A DNA stretch of 64,000 nucleotides from an uncultured Cytophagales bacterium (lineage in GTDB: Bacteria; Bacteroidota; Bacteroidia; Cytophagales; Thermonemataceae): NCBI GenBank assembly GCA_938002655.1, contig CALLAC010000017.1, forward strand, positions 160,751 to 224,750, given 5' to 3'. Shown here piece by piece: positions 17,821-26,893 of the stretch (positions are counted from its first letter, which is position 1; every line of letters starts with the position of its first letter). Below the pieces are notes generated by a model that saw only the letters and a program-made list of their open reading frames with translations, searched no databases and had not been told where the DNA came from. Both the position numbers and the translations under genes were made by a program.

Positions 17821-19157
17821 TAAGATAGTTTACTAGGATTAATTTGGTTCAATTTTTCTTTGAGTTGGGATTGTCTGTAATAGAAAAATGCTGAAATCAT
17901 TGCTAAAAATATAACAAAACCTGCAAAACCCCAAAAAATTTGATTTTCTTGCTCTCGGATAGTTGCTTCATAACGCAATTTATCTATTTCTTTCTGATAT
18001 TTTTCTATTTCGTATTTGCTAGTAAGGCTATTGATAACTCGCAAATTTTCTAAATCGTTGAGTTGTTTTTCTAAAATATTGGAAGCAAGCAAGTCGGTGT
18101 AAGCATTCTGAAAATCACCTTTTTGAGCATAAATTTTAGAACGCTCTCTGAAAATGAGGAATAGCTCTTGTTTGTCTTGGGCTTCGTTGGCAAGTTCTAG
18201 TGCTTTTTCATAAAAGTGTAGAGCATCATTCCATTGTTTTTTTTCGGCAAACAAACGTCCTAGATTGGCATATGTATTGGCTAATCCTTGTTTTTCTTTG
18301 CAAAGCATGGCACTTTCCAAAGATTTTTCATAGTATTTTTGTGCTTTTTCATAATCTTTTTGGCTTTGAGCCAAAATTCCTAAATTGTTGAGGGTGCGTG
18401 AAATAGCAAGGTAATCTTGTAGTTCTTCGCTTATTTTCAGGGAGCGATTGTAATAGTCGATAATTTGAGAGAAATCGGGAGTGGTATTTTCGGAAGTTTG
18501 CAGTTGTAATTTGAGCGAAGAAGCCAGATTATCTAGAACGCCTGCAATTTCACGCTTTTTTTTAAGTTTTTCGTAAATATTTAAGGCTTTGGTATATTCT
18601 ATAACAGCTTGCTTATAGTCGCCAAGAGCATCATAAATGATACCTGCGGTATTGTAACAGCGGGCTTTACCATACTCATCTTGATATTTTTCACGAATTT
18701 TCAAGGACTCTAAATTTAGCAGAGAAGCTTCTTTGTACTCTCCCCATTGAAAATAGATATTGGCTAAGCCGCTCAAAGTTTTCGCTCTGATTTTTTCGGC
18801 TTGTTGAGAACTGTTTTTTTCAAGCAAATTGAGAGCTTGTGTGTAATTTTTATACGCCTCTTGAATATCTGTACCTTCACTTTTTTGCAAATAAGCATTG
18901 GCAAGATGGGTATGCGAGGAAGCCATCAGAACTTTGTTTTTAAGGTTTTGAGCTTTTTTAAGAGCTTCTTGGGCGTAGAGGATGGCCTTCGGAGTATCAA
19001 AACCTAGTAGTTCATCGTTGAGTTGGAGTAGAATCTGTATTTGGCTTTCGGTATGGGCATTGGGTAAAGCACTTTGCAGGCTATCAATTTTAGAAATATC
19101 TTGAGCCCAAAGGGAAAAACAAGTCCATTGAAATAAAGCGATAAAGCGTTTTGTCAT
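17820..19157 (-). CDS. TPR-repeat membrane protein (sensor-like, no kinase domain)
   Basis: A signal peptide (to about residue 19, ...SLWAQ) is followed by about seven to eight TPR units between residues 40 and 370 (typical lines: EAKARCYNTAGIIYDALGDY-like and NNLGILAQSQKDYEKAQKYY). A helix precedes a single transmembrane segment near the end (IFWGFAGFVIFLAMISAFFYY) and a short basic tail. This is the exact layout of the periplasmic half of Bacteroidetes TPR sensor histidine kinases, but the protein stops about 20 residues after the membrane. First gene of the operon with fmt and folA (TAATG overlap). Confidence 0.85.
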   Translation of the reverse strand: MTKRFIALFQWTCFSLWAQDISKIDSLQSALPNAHTESQIQILLQLNDELLGFDTPKAILYAQEALKKAQNLKNKVLMASSHTHLANAYLQKSEGTDIQEAYKNYTQALNLLEKNSSQQAEKIRAKTLSGLANIYFQWGEYKEASLLNLESLKIREKYQDEYGKARCYNTAGIIYDALGDYKQAVIEYTKALNIYEKLKKKREIAGVLDNLASSLKLQLQTSENTTPDFSQIIDYYNRSLKISEELQDYLAISRTLNNLGILAQSQKDYEKAQKYYEKSLESAMLCKEKQGLANTYANLGRLFAEKKQWNDALHFYEKALELANEAQDKQELFLIFRERSKIYAQKGDFQNAYTDLLASNILEKQLNDLENLRVINSLTSKYEIEKYQKEIDKLRYEATIREQENQIFWGFAGFVIFLAMISAFFYYRQSQLKEKLNQINPSKLS

Positions 19158-19213
19158 AGTAATATTTTTTTCAGCCCCTCTTGCCGAAAAGACACGAGAG
19201 GGCTGTGAAAGAT

Positions 19214-20461
19214 TTAGACCATTGGAGCGGCGATTGTATCACCTGCATAAGTTCCATCCTTGAGCTTGAGAGCAACTTCTTCAAAAGCAGTAATGGTTTC
19301 TGTTACATCTTTCAGAGTGTGCACAGCCGTAGGTATCAGGCGAAGCATGATTTTATCTTTGGGAATAACAGGATAGGCTACAACAGAACAGAAAATATTG
19401 TAATTTTCTCGCAAATCCATAGCCATTTTAGTAGCTTCACCTTTACCACCCTGGAAAAACACAGGAGTAACAGGAGAAACGGTTTTGCCAATATTAAAGC
19501 CCTTTTCTTTCAAGCCACTTTGCAGAGCATTTACAATTTTCCAAAGATTTTCACGCAATTCGGGGCGAGTTTGCAGGAGTTCCAAACGTTTCAAAGCACC
19601 TTCTACAAGCACCATGGGCAAGGTTTTTGCAAAAATTTGCGAACGCATGTTGTAGCGAAGAAAATCGCAAACTTGGGCATCGGCGGCTAAAAATGCACCA
19701 ATGCTTGCCATAGATTTGGCAAAAGTGGAAAAATAAATGTCTATACCATCTTGTACACCTTGATGCTCGCCTGTTCCTGCACCTGTTTTACCCATTGTGC
19801 CAAAGCCGTGAGCATCATCAACCATTAAACGGAACTCATATTTCTTTTTGAGGGTAACAATTTCTTTCAAATTACCCGTAGTGCCTTCCATTCCAAAAAC
19901 GCCTTCAGTAATTACCAAAATAGAGCCACCTGTTTGCTCGATAATACGAGTAGCTCTTTGAAGTTGTTTTTCCAAAGATTCCATATCGTTGTGGGGATAA
20001 ACAAAACGCTTTCCCAGATGCAAGCGTACCCCATCAATAATACAAGCATGAGAGAGTGAATCGTATACAACTACATCGTGGCGAGTCATCAGAGCATCAA
20101 TAGCTGACATAATGCCCTGATAGCCATAATTCAACAAAATAGCATCTTCTTTCTTTACAAACTTGGCAAGGCGTTTTTCAAGTTCTTCGTGCAAATCTGA
20201 GTTGCCCGACATCATTCTTGCTCCCATAGGGTAGGCAAGCCCCCATTTGGCGGCGGCTTCTGCATCAGCTTTGCGTACTTCGGGGTGATTGGCAAGCCCC
20301 AGATAGTTGTTCAAACTCCAAGTAAGCACTTCTTTTCCTTTAAATTTCATTCTTGGAGCAATTTCTCCCTCCAATTTAGGAAAAGTGAAATAGCCGTGAG
20401 CCTCTTTGGAATGTTGCCCAAGAGGTCCTCTATCTTTTAGCAAACGTTCAAACAAATCCAC
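19214..20461 (-). CDS. Serine palmitoyltransferase-like alpha-oxoamine synthase
   Basis: PLP enzyme of the KBL/SPT/BioF family that condenses an amino acid with an acyl-CoA. In Bacteroidetes the likely role is serine + palmitoyl-CoA, the first step of sphingolipid synthesis. The 415-residue protein has NNYLGLANHP (51-60), the cofactor-stacking SHAC (H138), DDAHG (215-219) and the PLP lysine K249 in FSTFAKSMASIGAF. The start is a GTG at 20461, as no ATG lies near the family's normal N terminus. A -7-like TAGCTTTG is on the minus strand at 20491-20498. Glycine C-acetyltransferase is the alternative reading. Confidence 0.82.
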   Translation of the reverse strand: MDLFERLLKDRGPLGQHSKEAHGYFTFPKLEGEIAPRMKFKGKEVLTWSLNNYLGLANHPEVRKADAEAAAKWGLAYPMGARMMSGNSDLHEELEKRLAKFVKKEDAILLNYGYQGIMSAIDALMTRHDVVVYDSLSHACIIDGVRLHLGKRFVYPHNDMESLEKQLQRATRIIEQTGGSILVITEGVFGMEGTTGNLKEIVTLKKKYEFRLMVDDAHGFGTMGKTGAGTGEHQGVQDGIDIYFSTFAKSMASIGAFLAADAQVCDFLRYNMRSQIFAKTLPMVLVEGALKRLELLQTRPELRENLWKIVNALQSGLKEKGFNIGKTVSPVTPVFFQGGKGEATKMAMDLRENYNIFCSVVAYPVIPKDKIMLRLIPTAVHTLKDVTETITAFEEVALKLKDGTYAGDTIAAPMV

Positions 20462-20665
20462 AGCAGTAAAAATTTTTAGTGAAAACCTTGCAAAGCTACA
20501 AAAATTTTTACAAGTAAAGATAGATTTATTATTTTTTAATAAGGCTCAAATAGGTTCCAATCGGCAATTATTTGTTTTTTTAGTGTAAAAATACTAATTT
20601 GGCAAAAAATTTTTTTCATTTGCTTAGGCAATAAGCAATGTTTTTCAACAAACCTTTCTAAACAA

Positions 20666-21061
20666 ATGGCTTCTATTTTTAGTAAAATCGTAGCGGGTGA
20701 AATTCCTTGCCACAAAATTGCTGAAAACGAACATTATTTGGCATTTTTGGATATATTTCCTGTTGCCAAAGGGCATACACTAGTAATTCCCAAAAAAGAA
20801 ATTGACTACATCTTTGATTTAGATGATGAAACACTAGCAGGTTTGCATGTTTTTTCTAAAAAAGTAGCCTTAGCCATTCAAAAAGCTGTCCCTTGCGAAA
20901 GAATTGGGGTAGCGGTAATAGGCTTGGAAGTTCCTCATGCACATGTACATCTGATTCCTATCAATAGTATGGCAGATATGAATTTTGCCAACAAAAGAGC
21001 CGCTTCGCAAGAAGAGCTTGCCCAAGTGGCCGAAACGATTCGTAAATTTTGGAATAATTAA
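20666..21061 (+). CDS. HIT-family nucleotide-binding hydrolase
   Basis: Histidine-triad protein of 131 residues, family members of which hydrolyse nucleoside phosphoramidates or dinucleoside polyphosphates. The triad HAHVHL is at 91-96, and the N-terminal IFSKIVAGEIPCHKI and FLDIFPVAKGHTLVIPK segments are canonical for bacterial HinT-like proteins. Only 12 bp separate it from accA, so they are probably co-transcribed. Confidence 0.93.
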   Translation: MASIFSKIVAGEIPCHKIAENEHYLAFLDIFPVAKGHTLVIPKKEIDYIFDLDDETLAGLHVFSKKVALAIQKAVPCERIGVAVIGLEVPHAHVHLIPINSMADMNFANKRAASQEELAQVAETIRKFWNN

Positions 21062-21073
21062 ACTAGCAAATCG

Positions 21074-22024
21074 ATGGTACTATTAGATTTTGAACAACCT
21101 ATTGCCGAATTAGAGGCAAAAATATTAGAAATGAAACAACTTGCTGAAAATAGTAAAGTAGATTTAACTTCGGCAATTGCGGCAGTAGAAGAACAACTCA
21201 TCAACCTGAAAAAAGAAACCTACCAAAACCTAACACGCTGGCAAAGAGTGCAACTTTCTCGCCACCCCGAACGCCCCTATTCTTTGGATTACATTGAAAA
21301 TATGTGTGAAGAATTTATTGAACTTCACGGAGATCGCAAAATGGGTGACGATAAAGCTATGATTGGAGGATTTGGTAGAATTGGTGAACAAACCATTATG
21401 TTTATTGGGCAACAGAAAGGCAGAAACACCAAGCAACGTCAGTACCGAAATTTCGGTATGCCCAACCCCGAAGGTTATCGCAAAGCCCTACGCTTAATGA
21501 AACTCGCCGAAAAGTTCAGAAAGCCAATTGTTACGTTTATTGATACACCTGGGGCTTTTCCAGGTATTGAAGCCGAAGAGCGAGGACAAGGCGAAGCCAT
21601 TGCCCGAAATCTGAAAGAAATGATGTTGCTGAAAGTTCCTGTAATCTGCATCATTATTGGCGAAGGAGCTTCGGGAGGAGCTTTGGGCATTGGCATTGGT
21701 GATAAGGTACTTATGCTAGAAAATACTTGGTATTCAGTAATTTCTCCTGAAAGTTGTAGCTCAATTCTTTGGCGTAGTTGGGATTACAAAGAGCAAGCCG
21801 CCGAAGCCTTAAGCCTTACTGCTTCCGATATGCTTAAACATAAACTTATTGATGGTATCATTGAAGAGCCTTTGGGTGGGGCTCATACAAATCCACAAAA
21901 AATGTATGCTACTGTAAAAAAGGTCATTTTAGAAAATATCAAGAAGTTAGAAAAAATTGAACCAGAAGAACGCATTAAGCAACGCATTGAAAAGTTTTGC
22001 AAAATGGGAGTAGTGATAGAATGA
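21074..22024 (+). CDS. accA: Acetyl-CoA carboxylase carboxyltransferase subunit alpha
   Basis: Transfers the carboxyl group from biotin to acetyl-CoA, committing it to fatty-acid synthesis. The 316-residue protein has the expected N-terminal helices, the [18 protein letters not shown] segment, [18 protein letters not shown] and [17 protein letters not shown] oxyanion-type loops of the crotonase fold. Followed by a terminator at 22054-22081. Confidence 0.97.
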   Translation: MVLLDFEQPIAELEAKILEMKQLAENSKVDLTSAIAAVEEQLINLKKETYQNLTRWQRVQLSRHPERPYSLDYIENMCEEFIELHGDRKMGDDKAMIGGFGRIGEQTIMFIGQQKGRNTKQRQYRNFGMPNPEGYRKALRLMKLAEKFRKPIVTFIDTPGAFPGIEAEERGQGEAIARNLKEMMLLKVPVICIIIGEGASGGALGIGIGDKVLMLENTWYSVISPESCSSILWRSWDYKEQAAEALSLTASDMLKHKLIDGIIEEPLGGAHTNPQKMYATVKKVILENIKKLEKIEPEERIKQRIEKFCKMGVVIE

Positions 22025-22053
22025 AAATATGATTATCAAAAGTTTATAATCGA

Positions 22054-22081
22054 GCCGTCATCTTAAATGATGGCTTTTACT
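22054..22081 (+). terminator. Terminator of accA
   Basis: GCCGTCAT (22054-22061) pairs with ATGATGGC (22067-22074, one G-T pair), followed by TTTTACTTT. Confidence 0.7.
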
Positions 22082-22139
22082 TTCTTGATTTTCAAAAAAA
22101 ACCATAGAATATAATTTTGCATAAAAAATCCATCAACCA

Positions 22140-23006
22140 ATGAAAACTCGTTTTATAAATTTCTTCAAGAAGATATTGCTGATAAGTTTAGGTATAATTT
22201 CAGCGGGGTTTGGGCTAAGAGGCTTTTTACTTCCCAATCATTTTATTGATGGCGGCGTTACAGGAATTTCTATGCTTATAGCTAAATTCACCCCAATTCC
22301 ATTGTCTATTTTGCTTATATTTATCAATATCCCATTTTTAGTTTTAAGTTTGAAGCAAATTGGGAAAGGTTTTACTATGAGCAGTATATTTGCTATTATT
22401 GGTTTGGCATGTGCTGTAGCTTTTTTTCCTTACCCTACAATTACGTCTGATAAACTGCTTGTAGCGGCTTTTGGAGGATTTTTTTTAGGGGGTGGAATAG
22501 GCTTGGCAGTGCGAGGAGGAGCAGTTTTGGACGGAACAGAAGTTTTGGCAATCTATTTAAGTAAAAAAACAGGGCTTACCGTCGGGGATGTAATTTTAAT
22601 TTTCAATATTATCATTTTTTCTATTGCCGCTTACTTGCTTTCTATTGAAACAGCTCTGTATGCCATTCTTACGTATCTTGCCGCTTCGCGTACCGTCGAC
22701 TTTGTCTTGGAGGGTATTGAGGAATACACGGGTGTTACAATTATTTCCAAATTTAGCGAGGAAATTCGTATGATGATAATTCACAAAATGGGCAGAGGCG
22801 TAACTATTTACCAAGGTAAAAGAGGCTACACTCCCAGTAATACTCCACCTGCACCAATTGATGTGATTTTCACGGTTATCACACGTTTGGAAGTAGCTCG
22901 TTTGCAATCAGAAGTAGAACAAATTGACCCCGAAGCCTTTATTGTCATGCATAGTATCAAAGATACACATGGAGGAATGATAAAAAAACGTCCCCACAAA
23001 CACTGA
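22140..23006 (+). CDS. YitT-family membrane protein (DUF161 + DUF2179)
   Basis: 288 residues with five to six membrane helices in the first 180 (start MKTRFINFFKKILLISLGII; LPNHFIDGGVTGISML is typical of the family), followed by a soluble DUF2179 domain (about 200-288: GRGVTIYQGKRGYT, then the EVEQIDPEAFIVMHS core). The biochemical role is unknown. Single-gene unit after the accA terminator. Confidence 0.9.
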   Translation: MKTRFINFFKKILLISLGIISAGFGLRGFLLPNHFIDGGVTGISMLIAKFTPIPLSILLIFINIPFLVLSLKQIGKGFTMSSIFAIIGLACAVAFFPYPTITSDKLLVAAFGGFFLGGGIGLAVRGGAVLDGTEVLAIYLSKKTGLTVGDVILIFNIIIFSIAAYLLSIETALYAILTYLAASRTVDFVLEGIEEYTGVTIISKFSEEIRMMIIHKMGRGVTIYQGKRGYTPSNTPPAPIDVIFTVITRLEVARLQSEVEQIDPEAFIVMHSIKDTHGGMIKKRPHKH

Positions 23007-23404
23007 AAGAATTGCTTCAACATCAATCGGATACCCCACAGATCCTTGTCATACTGCCCAACCCAGTTACTAACATGCAAGGTCATTTATTGAAAAATAA
23101 TCATATTTCTTACATAAAAAATGCCTTTTGTTTGCCATATCTTATTCACACTCTGTACAACATTCTATCGCTTTCATTAAATTTTCTTTTCTGTATGTTT
23201 GCAGTACTTATTAAAAACTTTTTCTGTTATCGAACTCAAAAATTTGTCGAGAATGCTGGTTTTTCTAAATACCTGAAAAGATGTTTTTCAAGATTTTTTT
23301 GATGTTGAAATTTTGTTTACTTTTGTTAGTCTTATATCATATCTATCAAATCAAAGATTGATAGTTGTATTTTCATTTACCAAGCCCAATTAAATTCTAC
23401 TCTT
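23007..23404. other. Intergenic region with a candidate promoter
   Basis: About 400 bp. A 96-codon open frame (23012-23302) has no family features, no signal and poor composition, so I do not call it. TTTG (23298-23301) and TACTTTTG (23318-23325), 16 bp apart, form a plausible though short-spaced promoter for the gene at 23405. Confidence 0.45.
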
Positions 23405-24007
23405 ATGGAAGTTAACAAAGCAGATGTAGATTTTTTACAAGATAAAATCACGGCTATTCGCTATGAGCTTACGCCTTATATGCAATCGCGAAACTTGATG
23501 TTCAATGCCCAACAGATGTTGGAACTCTTGGTAGCTTTACCCGTAGTAATAGGGGTAAATTTAGATCACCAAATTGATTTCTTCGAAGAGCGAGTGCTAG
23601 ACCATGCCGCCAAAGTAGCTTCGCAGTTTTACAACGAACAGCTCAACGAAGATACCCACGCTCTTTTCAAACGCCTTGCCGAACCTGACAACACAATGCC
23701 CAACAATGTTTTTGTTCAGGATTTCAAGCACGAAATGCGTTTTATGATTACTAGTTTTTCTACTTACCAAAAACATTGGCTCAAAGCCTTGCAATATTTG
23801 TGGGAACTTGAACCCTTACTCAAAAAATACAATCCCTTTTTCAAACCGCTACGCAAAAGTTTTGTAGAGACTGTATACATGATTTTGCTTTCTAATAGCG
23901 GAGATGATAAAATTGAAACCGAGCAGATGAATAAAGTCCTGGCCCAATTAGGTATTCAGGTTGATGATGCCGAACTTGAACAAATCAAGCAATCGGTAGC
24001 TAAATAA
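23405..24007 (+). CDS. Hypothetical helical protein
   Basis: 200 residues, not recognised. Predominantly alpha-helical, soluble and acidic overall; no signal peptide, membrane segment, cysteine pair or nucleotide motif. The C-terminal third (GDDKIETEQMNKVLAQLGIQ) has a mild EF-hand-like look but lacks a proper calcium loop. A candidate promoter lies about 80 bp upstream, and the glycosyltransferase gene follows after 80 bp. Confidence 0.75.
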   Translation: MEVNKADVDFLQDKITAIRYELTPYMQSRNLMFNAQQMLELLVALPVVIGVNLDHQIDFFEERVLDHAAKVASQFYNEQLNEDTHALFKRLAEPDNTMPNNVFVQDFKHEMRFMITSFSTYQKHWLKALQYLWELEPLLKKYNPFFKPLRKSFVETVYMILLSNSGDDKIETEQMNKVLAQLGIQVDDAELEQIKQSVAK

Positions 24008-24087
24008 AATATCATTTTTGTATAATTTGAATACCTGGCTTGCAAAAACTTCAAAATTTGACTTTTTTTGCAAGCAATTTTTTTGCT

Positions 24088-24831
24088 ATGTACAAAAATC
24101 AGAAAATTGTTGTTGTATTACCTGCGTACAATGCTTCCAAGACATTGCAGCAAACCTACGAAGAAATTCCTTTTGATTGGGTTGATGAAGTGGTTTTGGT
24201 TGATGACGCCAGCAAAGATAATACCGTAGAAGTAGCTCGAAGTTTGGGGATCAAACATATTATCATCCACGAAAAAAATAAAGGCTACGGCGGAAATCAG
24301 AAATCTTGCTATAAAAAAGCATTAGAACTCGGAGCTGATATTGTCGTTATGCTTCACCCTGACTATCAATATACCCCTAAGTTGATAACAGCAATGATTT
24401 CCATTATCGGAAATGGCTTGTACCCCGTAGTGTTTGCCTCTCGCATACTCGGCAAAGGAGCTTTAAGAGGCGGTATGCCTTTGTATAAGTATATTGCCAA
24501 CCGAGTGCTTACATTTATACAAAATCTGTTAATGAATCAAAAATTATCTGAATATCACACAGGGTATAGGGCTTTTTCGGCAGAAGTGCTGAAAAAATTA
24601 GATTTTTCGCACAATTCCGATGATTTTGTGTTTGACAATGAAATAATTGCCCAAATTTTTTGGCACGGCTTCGAAATTGCCGAAGTTACTTGCCCTACCA
24701 AATATTTCAAAGAGGCTTCTTCTATCAATTTTCGCAGAAGCGTAAAATATGGGTTTGGGGTGCTGGCTGTTTCGCTTAAATATCGACTTTGCAAATGGGG
24801 ATTATTCCAATGGAAAGTGCTTCAACCCTAA
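24088..24831 (+). CDS. Family 2 glycosyltransferase (polyprenyl-phosphate type)
   Basis: GT-A fold transferase, 248 residues from the ATG at 24088, which directly precedes the first strand IVVVLPAYNASKTL. It contains VVLVDDASKDNT (nucleotide-sugar site), VVMLHPDYQYTP (DxD-like) and YHTGYRAFSAEVL, like dolichyl/undecaprenyl-phosphate hexose transferases. No C-terminal membrane pair is evident. The upstream in-frame start at 24040 adds an unlikely hydrophobic stub. The cyanophycinase start is 5 bp after its stop. Confidence 0.88.
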   Translation: MYKNQKIVVVLPAYNASKTLQQTYEEIPFDWVDEVVLVDDASKDNTVEVARSLGIKHIIIHEKNKGYGGNQKSCYKKALELGADIVVMLHPDYQYTPKLITAMISIIGNGLYPVVFASRILGKGALRGGMPLYKYIANRVLTFIQNLLMNQKLSEYHTGYRAFSAEVLKKLDFSHNSDDFVFDNEIIAQIFWHGFEIAEVTCPTKYFKEASSINFRRSVKYGFGVLAVSLKYRLCKWGLFQWKVLQP

Positions 24832-24835
24832 TGTT

Positions 24836-25651
24836 ATGAAAAAAACTCTTGTATTGTTAGCTTTTGTGCTTTTGGCACTTCCATCTTTTACACAAAAAGG
24901 TAAACTCTTTATCATTGGTGGTGGCAAAAGGCCTCCTGAACTTACACGAAGAATGTTGCAGGAAGCAAGCCTCGATAAGGGCGGTTATGCTGTAATTATT
25001 CCTTTTGCTAGTGCCGAACCTGATTCCGCCGTGTTTTATGCCCAACAGCAGTTTTTGGAAAAAAATATGCCTGTACTCCCCATTCTGAACAGCCATTTAT
25101 CAAAAAATACTTTGGATAGCGTAAAAAATGCTAAACTCATCTATTTTACAGGCGGCGACCAAAACAAACTTATGAAAGCCCTTCGGCAAACAGAGCTCTA
25201 TCAAGCCATTTGGCAGTGCTATCAGCAAGGTGGAATGATAGCGGGTACTTCGGCAGGTGCCGCCGTAATGAGCAAAAAAATGATTACAGGCAATGAAAAA
25301 CGCTATCCTACTTACAGCCAAACGTCCCAATCCATCGAAGCAGAAAATATTGAGTTTGGCGAGGGAATGGGCTTTCTAGAAAAAACTATTATAGACCAAC
25401 ACTTTCTCATTCGTAGCAGACACAATCGTCTGTTGAGTGCCGTTATTGAGTTCCCTGAATATCTTTGTGTAGGTATAGACGAATCCACAGCTATTTTGGT
25501 ACAAAACAATATCGCCGAAGTAGTAGGTACTTCCCAAGTAATTGTCTTTGAAAATCCTAAGAAAAGTAAAATCCAACAAGGTATAAAACTGGGTGCCAAA
25601 AACTTACGTATTTCAATATATGTAGCAGGCGAAAAGTTTAAAGTTCGCTAA
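24836..25651 (+). CDS. Secreted cyanophycinase-like peptidase (S51)
   Basis: 272 residues from ATG 24836. A clear signal peptide (MKKTLVLLAFVLLALPSFTQ) is followed by GKLFIIGGG and the S51 nucleophile motif GTSAGA at 137-142 (S139), then DQHFLIRSRHNRLL and GIDESTAIL typical of cyanophycinases, which cleave multi-L-arginyl-poly-aspartate to dipeptides. Export suggests use of an external polymer. No cyanophycin synthetase is nearby. A terminator follows at 25669. Confidence 0.9.
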   Translation: MKKTLVLLAFVLLALPSFTQKGKLFIIGGGKRPPELTRRMLQEASLDKGGYAVIIPFASAEPDSAVFYAQQQFLEKNMPVLPILNSHLSKNTLDSVKNAKLIYFTGGDQNKLMKALRQTELYQAIWQCYQQGGMIAGTSAGAAVMSKKMITGNEKRYPTYSQTSQSIEAENIEFGEGMGFLEKTIIDQHFLIRSRHNRLLSAVIEFPEYLCVGIDESTAILVQNNIAEVVGTSQVIVFENPKKSKIQQGIKLGAKNLRISIYVAGEKFKVR

Positions 25652-25668
25652 AAACTTCTTTTTTTCGC

Positions 25669-25716
25669 AAAAGCCGCAACTGCTTGGAAAAATTTTAAAG
25701 CATTTGTGGCTTTTTT
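25669..25716 (+). terminator. Terminator of the cyanophycinase gene
   Basis: AAAAGCCGCAA (25669-25679) pairs with TTTGTGGCTTTT (25703-25714, one G-T pair), with an inner GC/GC contact and a terminal T-run. Confidence 0.65.
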
Positions 25717-25768
25717 CATTTTTTTTATCTAACTTGGTAGTTAAAATTTTCTACAAAAACATAATTTT

Positions 25769-26893
25769 ATGTTCAGTTGGCTAAAAAAGACAAAAAAGGA
25801 AGCAGAAGACGAAATTCCTGAAAAAGTTATAGAAAACACCATAGCCGAAATGGAAGAAGCTATTCGTAGAGAGATAGCTTCTCTGAATCTACTTGCCAAA
25901 AATTACAAAGCTATTCAAGCCAAAATCAATGAATTACAATACAAAGTCTATGATTTAGGTAAGGAAGCCCTCCGAGTTGTAAAGCAAGGTAATAGCTTAG
26001 AAGCCAAAAATCTACTTACTCATAAAGCCGATTGCGAGCTACAAATAAAAGAATACCAAGAAATTGCCAAAGAGATAGAAACCTCTATTCGCAAGCTGGA
26101 AAAGCAGGTTTCTAAAATGAAAGTGCAATTAGACCGCACCAAATCTAAAAAAGCCATTCTTGTTGCAGAATATGCCAATGCAAAAACCCAAAAAGAACTT
26201 GCTCAAAAATTACAAGAGCTTGATATTCAAACAGATGTTTTTGAAACTTCTATCATTCAGACTCAAGTAGAAGCAGGTTTGCACGAAGACCCTCTGCTCA
26301 AAGAGTTTGAAAACTTGGCAGTTTCTGATAACACCATAGAGAACTTGCAGAAAGAAGCAGAAGCCCAAGAACGAAAACTAAAAGAACAACAAGAACTGAA
26401 CAAACAAAAATATTTGGAAACTATCGTAGGCAAAGATTTCTTCAAACCTACTTCTTCCAACAATGCAAAAGAAAATCTTACCGAAAACTTTTTCAAAGAA
26501 AATGCTACACAAAAAAAATCTCAAATCTTAGAACAATTCTGCGAAAAAGAGAGTAAAGATAAAAACGAAAGCCTTTTTGAGGAATTCTTTGGCAAAGAAG
26601 CAAGTCAAAAAACAATTTTAGAAGCAAATCTTGATGATTTTTTTGATGAAAATAGCAACTTTCGTATAAATATTGATAGCTTTTTAGAGGAAAGCCAAAA
26701 AGCAGAAATAATCCAAGATTTTTTTAGCGATAGTGAAACAAAAGAACTTGCAGAAATTGAAAAATCTTTGCAAAACAACTATGAAAGCCCTAAAACGAAC
26801 TTACAGAAAAAGTTTGATGATTTTTTCAATACAGAACCAACAACTAAAAGTGACAAGCAAAAGCAAATCGATGATTTTTTCAAAAATACTTAA
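25769..26893 (+). CDS. PspA/IM30-like coiled-coil protein with repeated FF-motif tail
   Basis: 374 residues. The N-terminal 190 residues (MFSWLKKTKKEAEDEIPEK, then long K/E/Q helices) resemble PspA/IM30-type coiled coils, though I am not certain of the family. The tail from about 215 is low-complexity and acidic and repeats a short DFF/EFF motif: FF pairs at residues 224, 241, 273, 291, 318, 352 and 370, usually preceded by D/E/N and followed by an acidic or polar stretch. The protein ends DDFFKNT. The regular FF spacing suggests a linear-motif array binding a multivalent partner. Its last 23 bp overlap the following lipoprotein gene. Confidence 0.8.
   Translation: MFSWLKKTKKEAEDEIPEKVIENTIAEMEEAIRREIASLNLLAKNYKAIQAKINELQYKVYDLGKEALRVVKQGNSLEAKNLLTHKADCELQIKEYQEIAKEIETSIRKLEKQVSKMKVQLDRTKSKKAILVAEYANAKTQKELAQKLQELDIQTDVFETSIIQTQVEAGLHEDPLLKEFENLAVSDNTIENLQKEAEAQERKLKEQQELNKQKYLETIVGKDFFKPTSSNNAKENLTENFFKENATQKKSQILEQFCEKESKDKNESLFEEFFGKEASQKTILEANLDDFFDENSNFRINIDSFLEESQKAEIIQDFFSDSETKELAEIEKSLQNNYESPKTNLQKKFDDFFNTEPTTKSDKQKQIDDFFKNT

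Noticed and set aside
19172..19205. Hairpin CAGCCCCTCT...AGAGGGCTG after the SPT-like gene
   Set aside because: The stem has a bulge and is followed by A-rich, not T-rich, sequence on the minus strand, so I do not call it a terminator.
23012..23302. 96-codon open frame in the gap after yitT
   Set aside because: No signal, domain or ribosome-binding context; composition follows the A+T-rich gap, and the promoter for the next gene overlaps its end.
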